DNA from: Alkalibacillus almallahensis
Lineage (GTDB): Bacteria > Bacillota > Bacilli > Bacillales > Alkalibacillaceae
Direction of reading: 5' to 3'
Length of the DNA: 64,000 nucleotides
Assembly: GCF_011761495.1 (NCBI RefSeq)
Contig: NZ_JAASRU010000002.1
Coordinates: forward strand, 62,001-126,000
Every line of letters begins with the position of its first letter. The first letter of the stretch is position 1. The notes beneath the pieces are model-generated. The model saw only the letters and a program-made list of their open reading frames with translations. It did not search any database and was not told where the DNA came from. The position numbers and the translations under genes are program-made. Shown here piece by piece: positions 39,473 through 47,698 of this stretch.

Positions 39473-40237
39473 ATGGCGGAAGAAACAATGATTAAGATGA
39501 TCATTCAGCGTCAGGATGAACCTGAAGCACAACCGTATGAAGAGGAATTTGATATTCCTTATCGTGATAATATGAACGTTATTTCCGCACTAATGGAAAT
39601 CCGCCGTAACCCAGTAAATGCTAAAGGAGAAGAAACAACTCCAGTTTATTGGGATATGGGTTGTTTAGAAGAAGTGTGTGGTGCTTGTTCCATGGTGATT
39701 AATGGAAAGGCAATGCAGTCTTGTACAGCTTTAATTGATCAATTAGAGCAACCTGTACGTTTAGAACCAATGAGAACATTCCCGGTTATGCGTGACTTAG
39801 CAGTAGACCGTACTCAAATGTTTGATTCACTTAAGCAAGTGAAAGCATGGGTTCCAATTGACGGTACTTATGATTTAGGCGAAGGTCAACGTATGCCTGA
39901 AAGTAAACGTCAATGGGCTTATGAATTATCAAAATGCATGACATGTGGTGTTTGTTTAGAGGCTTGTCCAAATGTGAATGATAACTCAGACTTCATTGGA
40001 CCTGCAGCACTCTCACAGGTTCGTTTGTTTAATACACATCCAACAGGTGAGTATCATAAAGCTGAACGGATGGAAGCAGTTTTAGATGAAGGTGGCTTAC
40101 AAGCTTGTGGTAATGCACAAAACTGTGTGGAAGCTTGTCCAAAAGGTATTCCTTTGACAACTTCAATTGCTGCATTAAATCGCGAAGCTACTTTACACTC
40201 ATTCAAGAGCTTCTTTGGTAGTGACCATCACGTCTAA
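39473..40237 (+). CDS. sdhB: Succinate dehydrogenase iron-sulfur subunit
   Basis: 254 residues. The N-terminal 2Fe-2S domain has the cysteines of GCLEEVCGACSM ... SC, and the C-terminal ferredoxin part has CMTCGVCLEACPNVN and CVEACPKGIP for the 4Fe-4S and 3Fe-4S clusters. It passes electrons from SdhA to SdhC. TAGGGGGTAAAATGT precedes the ATG. Confidence 0.97.
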   Translation: MAEETMIKMIIQRQDEPEAQPYEEEFDIPYRDNMNVISALMEIRRNPVNAKGEETTPVYWDMGCLEEVCGACSMVINGKAMQSCTALIDQLEQPVRLEPMRTFPVMRDLAVDRTQMFDSLKQVKAWVPIDGTYDLGEGQRMPESKRQWAYELSKCMTCGVCLEACPNVNDNSDFIGPAALSQVRLFNTHPTGEYHKAERMEAVLDEGGLQACGNAQNCVEACPKGIPLTTSIAALNREATLHSFKSFFGSDHHV

Positions 40238-40245
40238 GACTTCAT

Positions 40246-40274
40246 AAAGGGCTGACACAAGTCAGCCCTTTTTT
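40246..40274 (+). terminator. Intrinsic terminator after sdhB
   Basis: AAAGGGCTGAC and GTCAGCCCTTT form a perfect stem with a 4-base loop and a T-run. Confidence 0.92.
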
Positions 40275-40318
40275 AAAACCAATATTGTCAGAATTTTAAA
40301 GTAAATATGGAGGATATT

Positions 40319-40780
40319 ATGAAAACACCTAATTATATTGAGGATTTTAAGCAATGGAAAGAAAACTTCTCATTTTACATACCAATTGATATTCGTTTTT
40401 CAGAAACTGATATGTTTGGGCATGTCAATAATGTGTCTCCGTTTATATATTTTGAACAAGCCCGTATTGAGTATATGAATAAAATCGGACTGTTTGGCAA
40501 TTTAGACGAAAATACAACAAAAATACCTGTCGTAAGTGATCTGCAATGCGACTATCTTAGCCAAATTTACTTCGGAGAACAGATTAAAGTTTTTGTTAAA
40601 ACAGCACATATTGGTAATACGTCAATTGATATTCATTATATGGGGATCAATGAAAAAGGAGACATCTGTTTAGCAGGTCGAGGTCGTGTTGTGCAAATTC
40701 ATGCGGAGAAACAAAAGCCAGAACCTTTTTCAGAGGATCAGTTGGATCGCTTACAAAATGCCGATCAAGTAACAAATTAA
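40319..40780 (+). CDS. ysmA: Acyl-CoA thioesterase, hot-dog fold (YsmA-like)
   Basis: 153-residue 4-hydroxybenzoyl-CoA thioesterase-type protein: VRF/IRFSETDMFGHVNNVSPF carries the catalytic Asp region. Native substrate unknown. ATG 40319 is used because TGGAGG lies five bases upstream; ATG 40307 overlaps it. The order sdhB-ysmA-gerE is that of B. subtilis. Confidence 0.88.
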   Translation: MKTPNYIEDFKQWKENFSFYIPIDIRFSETDMFGHVNNVSPFIYFEQARIEYMNKIGLFGNLDENTTKIPVVSDLQCDYLSQIYFGEQIKVFVKTAHIGNTSIDIHYMGINEKGDICLAGRGRVVQIHAEKQKPEPFSEDQLDRLQNADQVTN

Positions 40781-40803
40781 TAAAACCAAGACAAATGTTG
40801 CGA

Positions 40804-40831
40804 ACGCGTCGCTTTAATCTGTCATAAACTA
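40804..40831 (+). promoter_or_regulatory. Candidate sigma-K promoter of gerE
   Basis: AC at 40804-40805 and CATAAACTA at 40823-40831 fit the sigma-K pattern (AC, about 17 bases, CATAnnnTA). In B. subtilis gerE is transcribed by sigma-K in the late mother cell. The motif is short, so the call leans on the gene's known control. Confidence 0.5.
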
Positions 40832-40894
40832 TGGTGACTAAACATTTCCTCATGCTAGAAGTAGCTCACTTCTGTATGGAGGAGGGGTTACCAC

Positions 40895-41119
40895 TTGGAC
40901 ACTAGACCATATCAACCTAGTAATTTATTAACAAAACGAGAAAGAGAAGTGTTCGAATTACTTGTAGAAGACAAAACGACAAGGGACATTGCAAATGAAT
41001 TGTTTATTTCTGAAAAAACAGTCAGAAATCATATTTCCAATACCATTCAAAAATTACAAGTGAAGGGGCGTTCCCAAGCTGTTGTTGAGTTAATTCGGCT
41101 TGGTGAAATACAGTTGTAA
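40895..41119 (+). CDS. gerE: Spore germination/coat regulator GerE
   Basis: 74-residue LuxR-type DNA-binding protein without a receiver domain. The helix-turn-helix LTKREREVFELLVEDKTTRDIA, NELFISEKTVRNHISN is nearly that of B. subtilis GerE, which controls late coat genes in the mother cell. TTG start at 40895 after GGAGGAGGGG. Followed by a terminator. Confidence 0.95.
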   Translation: MDTRPYQPSNLLTKREREVFELLVEDKTTRDIANELFISEKTVRNHISNTIQKLQVKGRSQAVVELIRLGEIQL

Positions 41120-41121
41120 TT

Positions 41122-41149
41122 GGCCGGCTATTTATTAGCCGGTTTTTTA
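41122..41149 (+). terminator. Intrinsic terminator after gerE
   Basis: GGCCGGCT / AGCCGG stem with a 7-base AT loop and six T. Confidence 0.85.
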
Positions 41150-41303
41150 TTTATAAGTTGATTTGTGTTGGTAAAAAAACACTTCTAGACTTTTAGCACC
41201 ATTGAAAGCAGATTTTTTGTTATACTATGATGAGAAGATTAAATAGTTTATTAATAGAAATGATTGATGAAGCTTATATTTAAATTTTTAAGGAGGAAAT
41301 CCA

Positions 41304-41777
41304 TTGCATTCAACGAATGATTCGAAAGTGATTGCAGAACTCGAAAAAGACGTTCGTTACATATCTAATATGGTTAAACAACGAGGACGTGAAATTTTAA
41401 ATCATTATCCAATCACACCTCCTCAATTTATTGCCTTACAGTGGCTTTTAGATTCTGGTGACCTGACAATAGGTGAACTATCGAAAAAAATGTATTTAGC
41501 CTTTAGTACAACAACGGACTTGGTCGACCGAATGGAGAAAAACGAACTTATCGAAAGAATTCGTGATCCCAAAGATCGACGTGTTGTGCGAATTCATTTA
41601 TTAAGTAAAGGAAAAGACATCATTGATGAAGTTATTGATAAGCGACAAGAGTATTTAAAAGATGTCTTAAGCAGTTACTCAGTCGAAGAAGTGGAAACGT
41701 TACGCCGCTCGATGACTCAATTGTTTGAGGAAATGAAACAACAAGAAGAAAATCAGAAAGAAGACAAGGAGTCGTAA
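41304..41777 (+). CDS. ysmB: MarR family transcriptional regulator (YsmB-like)
   Basis: 157 residues with a winged helix: LTIGELSKKMYLAFSTTTDL then the wing VDRMEKNELIERIRDPKDRRV, which is diagnostic for MarR. Ligand and targets unknown. TTG start after AAGGAGGAAATCCA. racE begins two bases after its stop, so the pair is probably co-transcribed, as in B. subtilis. Confidence 0.9.
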   Translation: MHSTNDSKVIAELEKDVRYISNMVKQRGREILNHYPITPPQFIALQWLLDSGDLTIGELSKKMYLAFSTTTDLVDRMEKNELIERIRDPKDRRVVRIHLLSKGKDIIDEVIDKRQEYLKDVLSSYSVEEVETLRRSMTQLFEEMKQQEENQKEDKES

Positions 41778-41779
41778 AA

Positions 41780-42583
41780 GTGAATAGACCAATCGCTGTG
41801 ATTGATTCGGGCATTGGGGGATTAACTGTTTTGTATGAACTGAACAGACAGTTACCTAAAGAACGATTCATCTATCTAGGTGACACATTGAGATGCCCCT
41901 ATGGATCTAAATCAGAAGAAGAAGTACGCCATTTCACTTGGGAGATGGTCAATTATTTATTAACATATGATATTAAAATGTTAGTCGTTGCTTGTAATAC
42001 CGCGACTGCCATTGTACTTGATGAACTGAAAGAACAATTACCCATTCCAGTTATTGGTGTCATTGAACCAGGTTCGCGTGCTGCGATTAAATCGACAGAA
42101 ACTGAACGTGTAGCTATTATTGGAACGGAAAATACCATTTCAAGTCAGGCATATGACCATGCACTAATGACTATTAATCCTTCTATTCAAACATTAGGAG
42201 TGGCGTGTCCACTTTTTGTTCCATTAATTGAATCAGGTGATTTAACAAGTGATGAAGCCTATGCAGTCGTTGAAGAAAGTTTATCCCCAATCTTAAATGA
42301 CCCAACGATTGATACCTTAATATTAGGCTGCACCCATTATCCGATGCTTCAGCCGTTGATCGAAACAGTCTTAAATAATCACATAACGGTACTATCATCC
42401 GCTTTAGAAACAGGAGCTGAAGTTAGTGCGAGTCTAGCATTCTATGAGTTGTTAAATACTGATATGGAAGTTGAAGAACAAATTCCGATGATTTTAACAA
42501 CTGGTCACTTGTCAGTGTTGAAACGCATTAAGGATGAATTATTCCAATTTAATAATAGTCAAGTGTATCGAGTGAGTTTATGA
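41780..42583 (+). CDS. racE: Glutamate racemase
   Basis: Makes D-glutamate for peptidoglycan. 267 residues with both catalytic cysteines in their motifs, VVACNTATA and ILGCTHYP, and the N-terminal DSGIGGLTVL. GTG start preceded by AAGGAGTCGTAAAA. Confidence 0.95.
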   Translation: MNRPIAVIDSGIGGLTVLYELNRQLPKERFIYLGDTLRCPYGSKSEEEVRHFTWEMVNYLLTYDIKMLVVACNTATAIVLDELKEQLPIPVIGVIEPGSRAAIKSTETERVAIIGTENTISSQAYDHALMTINPSIQTLGVACPLFVPLIESGDLTSDEAYAVVEESLSPILNDPTIDTLILGCTHYPMLQPLIETVLNNHITVLSSALETGAEVSASLAFYELLNTDMEVEEQIPMILTTGHLSVLKRIKDELFQFNNSQVYRVSL

Positions 42584-42585
42584 TG

Positions 42586-42620
42586 AGGCACATACGAATG
42601 ATTTGTATGGCCTTATTTTT
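42586..42620 (+). terminator. Intrinsic terminator after racE
   Basis: AGGCACATAC and GTATGGCCT pair imperfectly across a 9-base loop; ATTTTT follows. Confidence 0.7.
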
Positions 42621-42751
42621 ATGAATACCTAGTTTTCGTTGTAAGATGATGCAATTAACGGTAAAATAATTTTGGATAAGGAATATATTTAAACATAAAG
42701 TATGGTATTACTTGTTTTGCCATTCAGTAATAAATATTAAGGAGGACAATC

Positions 42752-43492
42752 ATGCGAGAAGACGGACGTCAATTAGATCAACTACGAGAGACAACGATCG
42801 AGACCAATTTCACGAAGCATCCAGAAGGTTCAGTATTAATTACTGTTGGCGATACGAAAGTGATTTGTAATGCAAGTGTCGAGAAGAAAGTCCCGCCATT
42901 TTTAAAAGGTGAGGGAAAAGGGTGGATCACAGCTGAATATGCTATGTTACCACGTGCGACAGTTCAACGTAACATTCGTGAATCTTCAAAAGGAAAAGTA
43001 GCAGGTCGCACAATGGAAATTCAACGATTAATCGGTCGTGCCCTAAGAGCAGTGATTGACTTAGAAAAATTAGGTGAGCGTACCATTTGGGTCGATTGTG
43101 ATGTCATTCAAGCAGATGGTGGCACACGCACAGCTGCTATCACAGGAGCATTCGTCGCAACCACAATGGCCTGTGCTCGTCTAATTGATGAGAACTTAAT
43201 TGATGAGATGCCTATTACCAACATGCTTGCAGCCACATCAGTTGGTATTGATGATGAAGATCAAGTTCTATTAGATTTATGTTACGAAGAAGATTCCCAA
43301 GCTGATGTTGATCTAAATATGGTCATGACTGACGAAGGAAAATTTGTTGAAATCCAAGGAACAGGGGAAGAAGCAACATTTTCACACGACCAGTTAAATG
43401 ACATGTTAAAACTCGGAACAGACGGCATTACTTCACTCTTTGAATTACAACGAAATGCCTTAGGTGATGACGCTAATTTAATTAAAGGGTAG
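42752..43492 (+). CDS. rph: Ribonuclease PH
   Basis: Phosphorolytic 3'-5' exoribonuclease that trims tRNA precursors. 246 residues, with the [13 protein letters not shown] and [14 protein letters not shown] motifs of the phosphate and catalytic site. TAAGGAGGACAATC precedes the ATG. rdgB follows after seven bases. Confidence 0.96.
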   Translation: MREDGRQLDQLRETTIETNFTKHPEGSVLITVGDTKVICNASVEKKVPPFLKGEGKGWITAEYAMLPRATVQRNIRESSKGKVAGRTMEIQRLIGRALRAVIDLEKLGERTIWVDCDVIQADGGTRTAAITGAFVATTMACARLIDENLIDEMPITNMLAATSVGIDDEDQVLLDLCYEEDSQADVDLNMVMTDEGKFVEIQGTGEEATFSHDQLNDMLKLGTDGITSLFELQRNALGDDANLIKG

Positions 43493-43499
43493 GATTGAG

Positions 43500-44102
43500 A
43501 TGACTCGGACTATTTATGTTGCAACAACAAACGAAGGTAAAATTAATGAATTTAATGAGATGTTTGCTGAATTAAATTTGAAAGTTAAAAGCTTAAAAGA
43601 TGAAGTTCCTGAGATGGATGATGTCGAAGAGACAGGTACAACATTTGAGGAAAATGCAGTATTGAAAGCTAAGACTTATGCTGAACGCCATCAAGTACCT
43701 GTTTTAGCTGATGACTCAGGGTTAGAAGTGAAAGCATTAAACGGGGAACCGGGCGTATATTCTGCTCGCTATGCTGGGGAAGCAAAGAATGATGAAGCTA
43801 ATATTGATAAGGTCCTAACGCGCTTGAATGAGACTACAAACGATACACGTGAAGCATCATTCGTATGTGTCATAGCTTACGCAGAACCTGGTGAAGACAC
43901 GTTAACAGCTGAAGGACGATGTCATGGAGTCATCATAGATGAACGACGTGGCCAGCATGGTTTTGGTTATGATCCGATTTTTAAACCTAATGGGTACGAC
44001 CAAACCCTAGCAGAGCTTGGACCAGAGGTAAAAAATCAAATAAGCCATCGACATCATGCACTTGATCAGATGTTAGATCAATTAAAAACCGTTTTGGATT
44101 AA
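43500..44102 (+). CDS. rdgB: XTP/dITP diphosphatase (RdgB/HAM1)
   Basis: Removes non-canonical purine triphosphates (dITP, XTP). 200 residues with the conserved substrate-site motifs VATTNEGKINEF, ADDSGLEVKALNGEPGVYSARYAG and HGFGYDPIF. Known as ysnA in B. subtilis. The ribosome site GGATTGAG is partly in the end of rph. The next B. subtilis gene, the phosphoesterase ysnB, is missing; conserved synteny ends here. Confidence 0.95.
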   Translation: MTRTIYVATTNEGKINEFNEMFAELNLKVKSLKDEVPEMDDVEETGTTFEENAVLKAKTYAERHQVPVLADDSGLEVKALNGEPGVYSARYAGEAKNDEANIDKVLTRLNETTNDTREASFVCVIAYAEPGEDTLTAEGRCHGVIIDERRGQHGFGYDPIFKPNGYDQTLAELGPEVKNQISHRHHALDQMLDQLKTVLD

Positions 44103-44122
44103 ATTGTCCAAAACGGTTTTTT
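44084..44122. terminator. Intrinsic terminator after rdgB
   Basis: AAAAACCGTTTTGGA / TCCAAAACGGTTTTT is a perfect long inverted repeat around 8 bases and may also end the convergent transcript from 45477. Confidence 0.9.
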
Positions 44123-44184
44123 ATGTGAATGACGATTAAGTTGTAAGTCATTTATTGTTTAGGGATATGGTCATGATTTAAAAC

Positions 44185-45477
44185 CTAAGGTAAACTTTCG
44201 CAAGCCGCACCATTTCCGTCGCGATCTAACCCATGTGGATCGGATTCAGGTCCGCCTGCAGCTTCAAAAAACGCCTGGGCATTATCATGCGTATCAAAGT
44301 CTCCACAGTTTTTGTCTTCACCATTCGGATCATAAGGACCAGTATAACCAGAACTATCATTATTTGAGGTATCACCTTCAGAGCTATCATTTTGTTCAGT
44401 TTGCTGACTATCATCATCTTGTTGTTCATTCTCAATAGTTTGCTCATCATGATTAAAACCATCGGACTGTACGTAATCACTTATACTCCAAATACCTCGA
44501 CCTGCATTTCTAGCATTAGCCTCGGCTTGTTCAAACGCACTCATATGTGTATATGGAGGGTTATAGACATATGCCAAGCGAGCAAGCCCTCTTTGTAATA
44601 ACATTTGATTAAAATTCTTACCATCTACCCAAAGATAAGCTAATAATCGATCGTAATGATCACGTCTTGGACCATCAAATTCTACTTGAACTTGTTTACC
44701 AGAAAGTTGATTTTTCGCAAATTCAGATGCTTCAGGGCCATAGGGTTGAACAGGTTTTGATGGATGTTTAGTTTCTGGTGTGTCGACTAGTAATAGTCTT
44801 ACATCTTCAGTCTTGCCATTTAATTCTATTTCAATTGTGTCGCCATCAACAACTCTTGTTACAGTTGCCGTCTCCATGTTTGGATTATTGTTTTGATCTG
44901 ATTGGTCATCGTCATTTGATGAATTTGTCTCATGATCTGAGTTTGATGTTGATGACTCCTCAGATGAGCTACTATCATTTTCTTCTTTATCATTATTGCT
45001 GGAATCATTTGTTGGTTTGTCGTTTTGGCTTTCTTCATCATTATTTTGCTTGTTTTCACTCTGATCTTGCTCGTCATGATCTGCTTGTTGATCGTTGTTA
45101 TTATTCTGTTCATCAGATTGTTCACTTTCTTTTTCAGGATTGTCACCATCGGTTTGGTTTGCGGTATCTTTATTAGTATTTTCATTATTCTGGTCTTCAT
45201 TGTCTTCTTCTGTATCTGAATTTTCCTCATCATCAGTTTCTTCATCTTGTATTTTTTCTTCTTCATTAGCGTTTGATTGATTATTTGCTAAAGTACTGGA
45301 ATCATCCTCGACATCTGGTACGGCTACAACAAATAAAATGAAGAACGTTAATGTTAATATAGTTGCAGATTTACGATTAGCTATAGGTCTGATTTTAAAC
45401 AAATTTAAATGTCCCCTAAAAAGGGCGACAAGAGACCCTATAAAAAAAGTGAAGAAAATAAATGCTACAAATTCCAT
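44185..45477 (-). CDS. Membrane-anchored staphylococcal-type nuclease with Excalibur domain
   Basis: 430 residues. Two hydrophobic helices at the N-terminus (about 3-20 and 37-54), then a very acidic low-complexity linker rich in D, E, N, S and Q (about 55-203), then an SNase domain starting [16 protein letters not shown] with catalytic residues in [10 protein letters not shown] and [13 protein letters not shown], and a C-terminal calcium-binding Excalibur domain ([32 protein letters not shown]). It probably degrades extracellular nucleic acid while tethered to the membrane. The ATG follows AAGGAGTATTAAG. The linker resembles the acidic surfaces of halophile exoproteins. Confidence 0.88.
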   Translation of the reverse strand: MEFVAFIFFTFFIGSLVALFRGHLNLFKIRPIANRKSATILTLTFFILFVVAVPDVEDDSSTLANNQSNANEEEKIQDEETDDEENSDTEEDNEDQNNENTNKDTANQTDGDNPEKESEQSDEQNNNNDQQADHDEQDQSENKQNNDEESQNDKPTNDSSNNDKEENDSSSSEESSTSNSDHETNSSNDDDQSDQNNNPNMETATVTRVVDGDTIEIELNGKTEDVRLLLVDTPETKHPSKPVQPYGPEASEFAKNQLSGKQVQVEFDGPRRDHYDRLLAYLWVDGKNFNQMLLQRGLARLAYVYNPPYTHMSAFEQAEANARNAGRGIWSISDYVQSDGFNHDEQTIENEQQDDDSQQTEQNDSSEGDTSNNDSSGYTGPYDPNGEDKNCGDFDTHDNAQAFFEAAGGPESDPHGLDRDGNGAACESLP

Positions 45478-45565
45478 TCTTAATACTCCTTATTAATCTA
45501 GTAATTTCTGTCTTTAATAAAGCCCTCTAGTTAAGACTATGTAATGATCTTAAATCTCATAAATA

Positions 45566-45600
45566 AAAGACACACTGTATGTAACGTTAGTGTGTCTTAC
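45566..45600 (-). terminator. Terminator after the receiver gene
   Basis: AAGACACACT / AGTGTGTCTT stem with an A/T-rich tail on both sides; on the minus strand the T-rich side follows the stem. Confidence 0.75.
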
Positions 45601-45697
45601 TTATTATGCTATATAGTTAGAAAACGAGTTTAACGCCCTCAATATAGCATAATTATTTGAAAATGAAAACGAAAAATGAATTAAATATGAATGTGTG

Positions 45698-46060
45698 TTA
45701 GTAAACAGGCAAGCTGTTAAGAGTGGGAATCAAAGAATCAAAATTTGGTTTTATAATATAATCCTTAGCACCACAATTTAAAGCAAGATTTATATCATCC
45801 TCTTGTCCCATAGAACTACAAATAATAATATTTGCTTTCGGATCCTCTTGTAATATTTCTTTAAGTACATCAAGGCCATTGAGGTCATCTATAACAAGAT
45901 CTAATATAACGAAATCAGGTAGGTATTGTAGATATTGATTTAAAGCACTGGCTCCACAAGAAGCCTCTGCCACGACTTTATATTGGTTTGATTGATTTAA
46001 AATTGAAGCAATCCATCTTCTCATAAACTTTGAATCATCTGCTATTAAGACGGTATTCAT
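45698..46060 (-). CDS. Stand-alone CheY-like response regulator
   Basis: 120-residue receiver domain with no output domain. The acidic pocket is DD at 8-9, the phospho-acceptor is Asp54 in VILDLVI, the switch Ser is in IICSSMG (82-83) and the conserved lysine is Lys104 in YIIKP. The ATG at 46060 lies eight bases after AAAGGAGAG on the minus strand; the ten extra codons upstream overlap that site. No kinase or chemotaxis gene adjoins. Its leader is a cyclic-di-GMP riboswitch, which suggests a role in motility or biofilm switching. Confidence 0.92.
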   Translation of the reverse strand: MNTVLIADDSKFMRRWIASILNQSNQYKVVAEASCGASALNQYLQYLPDFVILDLVIDDLNGLDVLKEILQEDPKANIIICSSMGQEDDINLALNCGAKDYIIKPNFDSLIPTLNSLPVY

Positions 46061-46099
46061 TTTTAATCTCTCCTTTAGCATCATTGGCAATTTAGGAAA

Positions 46100-46169
46100 G
46101 GCAGCCCGGCCATCATAGCTTATGCCTTAGATCCGTGGCTTTGCGTCTTTTACTTTCGTAAAGTTTGCC
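46100..46169 (-). promoter_or_regulatory. Class I cyclic-di-GMP riboswitch (GEMM-I)
   Basis: Read on the minus strand: GGCAAACTTTACGAAAG, then GACGCAAAGCCACGG, then CTAAGG and ATGGCCGGGCTGCC. This matches the GEMM-I aptamer layout: the GAAA tetraloop of P2, the GACGCAAAGCC core and its closing 3' strand. The closing strand lies about 40 bases from the start codon of the receiver gene. I see no separate terminator between aptamer and gene, so control of translation or a structural change in the short leader is more likely than classical attenuation. Confidence 0.9.
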
Positions 46170-46244
46170 ATAATTAGAATACTACCACACTTAAACAAAA
46201 TGTTACACATTTCGACAAAAGTTTATCCAGAGAGGTTGAACAAT

Positions 46245-46286
46245 AAAAAAGCTCAACTCTTTTGAAGTAAAAGAGTTGAGCTTTTA
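46245..46286. terminator. Bidirectional terminator at the left edge of the integrated element
   Basis: AAAAGCTCAACTCTTTT and AAAAGAGTTGAGCTTTT are perfect inverted repeats. This is the structure that probably followed the original tRNA gene, since the tRNA-derived fragment ends eight bases to the right. Confidence 0.88.
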
Positions 46287-46293
46287 TGTTTGA

Positions 46294-46332
46294 AGTGTCC
46301 CGAGCAGGAATTGAACCTGCGACCGACAGCTT
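46294..46332 (-). other. Left attachment-site repeat (3' part of tRNA-Arg)
   Basis: 39 bases identical but for one position to 56160-56198, in the same orientation. On the minus strand it reads as the end of an anticodon stem, variable loop, T-arm (GCAGG-TTCAATT-CCTGC) and acceptor strand TCGGGACA of tRNA-Arg(UCU). No anticodon loop, D-arm or 5' acceptor strand is present to its right, so it is a displaced fragment, not a gene. Confidence 0.85.
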
Positions 46333-46461
46333 CCGTTATTAGCATCACGCACTATTATAGCGGTGTTTGATATCGTTCAATGAAACGGTCAATTTTCGGT
46401 TTTGACCAGTTAAGAAATATTTTACTTAAAATAACGCGATCAGTCAAGTTGAAATAAGGAC

Positions 46462-46660
46462 AAAAAAACGCAGGGCAACGATTGCCCTACGCCTGTATCA
46501 TGGCGTGAGTTGCGACAACAACCCGGTGCGCCTTAGACCATTCTTGTAAAATAAGCTTTTTTCTTTGGTCGCTTTGTCGGTCTGCTAAAACCGACTAGCC
46601 CTTCGCCAACGGTTATCATCGTATCATATAAACGCCTGACACTTCTTACAAGTCAATGGC
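46462..46660 (-). ncRNA. Candidate structured RNA ending in a strong terminator
   Basis: On the minus strand the sequence ends GCGTAGGGCAA-TCG-TTGCCCTGC followed by seven T, a textbook terminator at 46462-46492, yet there is no gene upstream of it on that strand. The preceding 150 bases can fold: GTCGGT / ACCGAC near 46578-46600 and GACCA / TGGTC around an A-rich loop near 46537-46572. No clear promoter could be fixed. It could be a regulatory RNA of the element or a leader remnant. Confidence 0.4.
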
Positions 46661-46943
46661 GGTGAGCGCTTGTGTGACGGTTTTGAACGAAAAATATTAC
46701 GATTATGTTACAATTTTAAAACGTTTGGCAGCCGTCAAACCTTTTATGTACAGAATTTTGTAAGAAATTTTCGGACTTCCGACAGCGCGCGAAATATCGC
46801 AACGCCCCCGGGGCTGTCAACGTCAACTAAACACGACAAGCCGAACAACCAAAGGCAAGCATTCGGCAAGGTCGTACAATGACTTACTTACTTTGATCGT
46901 GTTTTATCAGCTATACATTCCTTGCATATCCGTTTAACCACCG

Positions 46944-47065
46944 TCTAAAAGTGTTAACTTTTAAACAACGTTATTAGAGTTATAATAATCGTTTAATATT
47001 AAGGGTTTACACCGTTTATAAGTTAGTCTATAATGATAAGTGTAGAAGTTATAAAACTTTTAGAC
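46944..47065 (+). promoter_or_regulatory. Resolvase promoter within a res-like region
   Basis: Promoter TTTACA (47006-47011), 17 bases, TATAAT (47029-47034). Two similar imperfect dyads flank it: GTCTAAAAGTGTTAAC-TTTTAAAC type at 46944-46967 and GTGTAGAAGTT-ATA-AAACTTTTAGAC type at 47040-47065. Paired dyads upstream of a serine resolvase are how res sites and their autoregulation are usually built. Spacing and strand exchange point are not proven. Confidence 0.5.
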
Positions 47066-47089
47066 AAAAATAAAACGGAGGTATTACAT

Positions 47090-47680
47090 ATGAAAATAGG
47101 GTATGCTCGAGTATCAACGGCAGGACAAGACCTCGATAGTCAACGTCAACTATTGGTAGAACAAGGCTGCGAAAAGGTTTACGTTGAAAAAGTGACGGGT
47201 ACGTCAACCGCACCTCGCGAGGCGTTGACGGATATGACCGAGAACGTCCGAACAGGTGACACGATTTATATAACGAAAATAGACCGTTTAGCACGATCAA
47301 TCATTGACTTAAATAATCTAGTATCGGACTTAATCGAAAAAGGCGTATCAGTCGTTTTTATAAAGGACAATATGACGTTTGAGGCTGGCAACGCTAATAG
47401 CAGTATGAATACGTTAATGTTTAATATTCTCGCATCATTTGCACAATTTGAACGTGACTTGATTGTTGAACGCACAACAGAAGGAAGAGAAAAAGCGAAA
47501 GCAAACGGCAAGCACATGGGGCGTCCTGCAAGTAGTAGCAAGAAGGATATGCAGAAGGCAATCGACTTGTACTACGAAAAAGACGAAAAAGGCTTATCAG
47601 TAGCCGATATATGCCGAATGACAGGCGTCAAAAAGGCGACATTCTACACCAAATTAAAACAGGTACAAGGCGACAGTTAA
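47090..47680 (+). CDS. Serine recombinase, resolvase/invertase family
   Basis: 196 residues. N-terminal catalytic domain with the nucleophile Ser in GYARVSTAGQDLDSQ, the arginines of KIDRLARSI, and the long E-helix SFAQFERDLIVERT; C-terminal helix-turn-helix (SVADICRMTGVKKATFYTKLK). Such enzymes resolve plasmid multimers or invert DNA. ATG 47090 follows ACGGAGGTATTACAT; the longer frame from 47033 would run through the dyad. A terminator follows directly. Confidence 0.93.
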   Translation: MKIGYARVSTAGQDLDSQRQLLVEQGCEKVYVEKVTGTSTAPREALTDMTENVRTGDTIYITKIDRLARSIIDLNNLVSDLIEKGVSVVFIKDNMTFEAGNANSSMNTLMFNILASFAQFERDLIVERTTEGREKAKANGKHMGRPASSSKKDMQKAIDLYYEKDEKGLSVADICRMTGVKKATFYTKLKQVQGDS

Positions 47681-47698
47681 TAAGACTGTCGCTTTTTT
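47670..47698 (+). terminator. Intrinsic terminator after the resolvase
   Basis: GCGACAGT / ACTGTCGC perfect stem with TTAATAAG-type loop and six T; it overlaps the resolvase stop. Confidence 0.9.

Noticed and set aside
44226-45280. Multiple frames of 60-135 codons on both strands within the nuclease gene
   Set aside because: They arise from the repetitive acidic-linker codons; the real frame has full SNase and Excalibur motifs and a good start.
46670-46882. 70-codon frame in the left part of element 1
   Set aside because: No ribosome site, odd composition and no recognisable feature; it ends in the gap before the res-like region.
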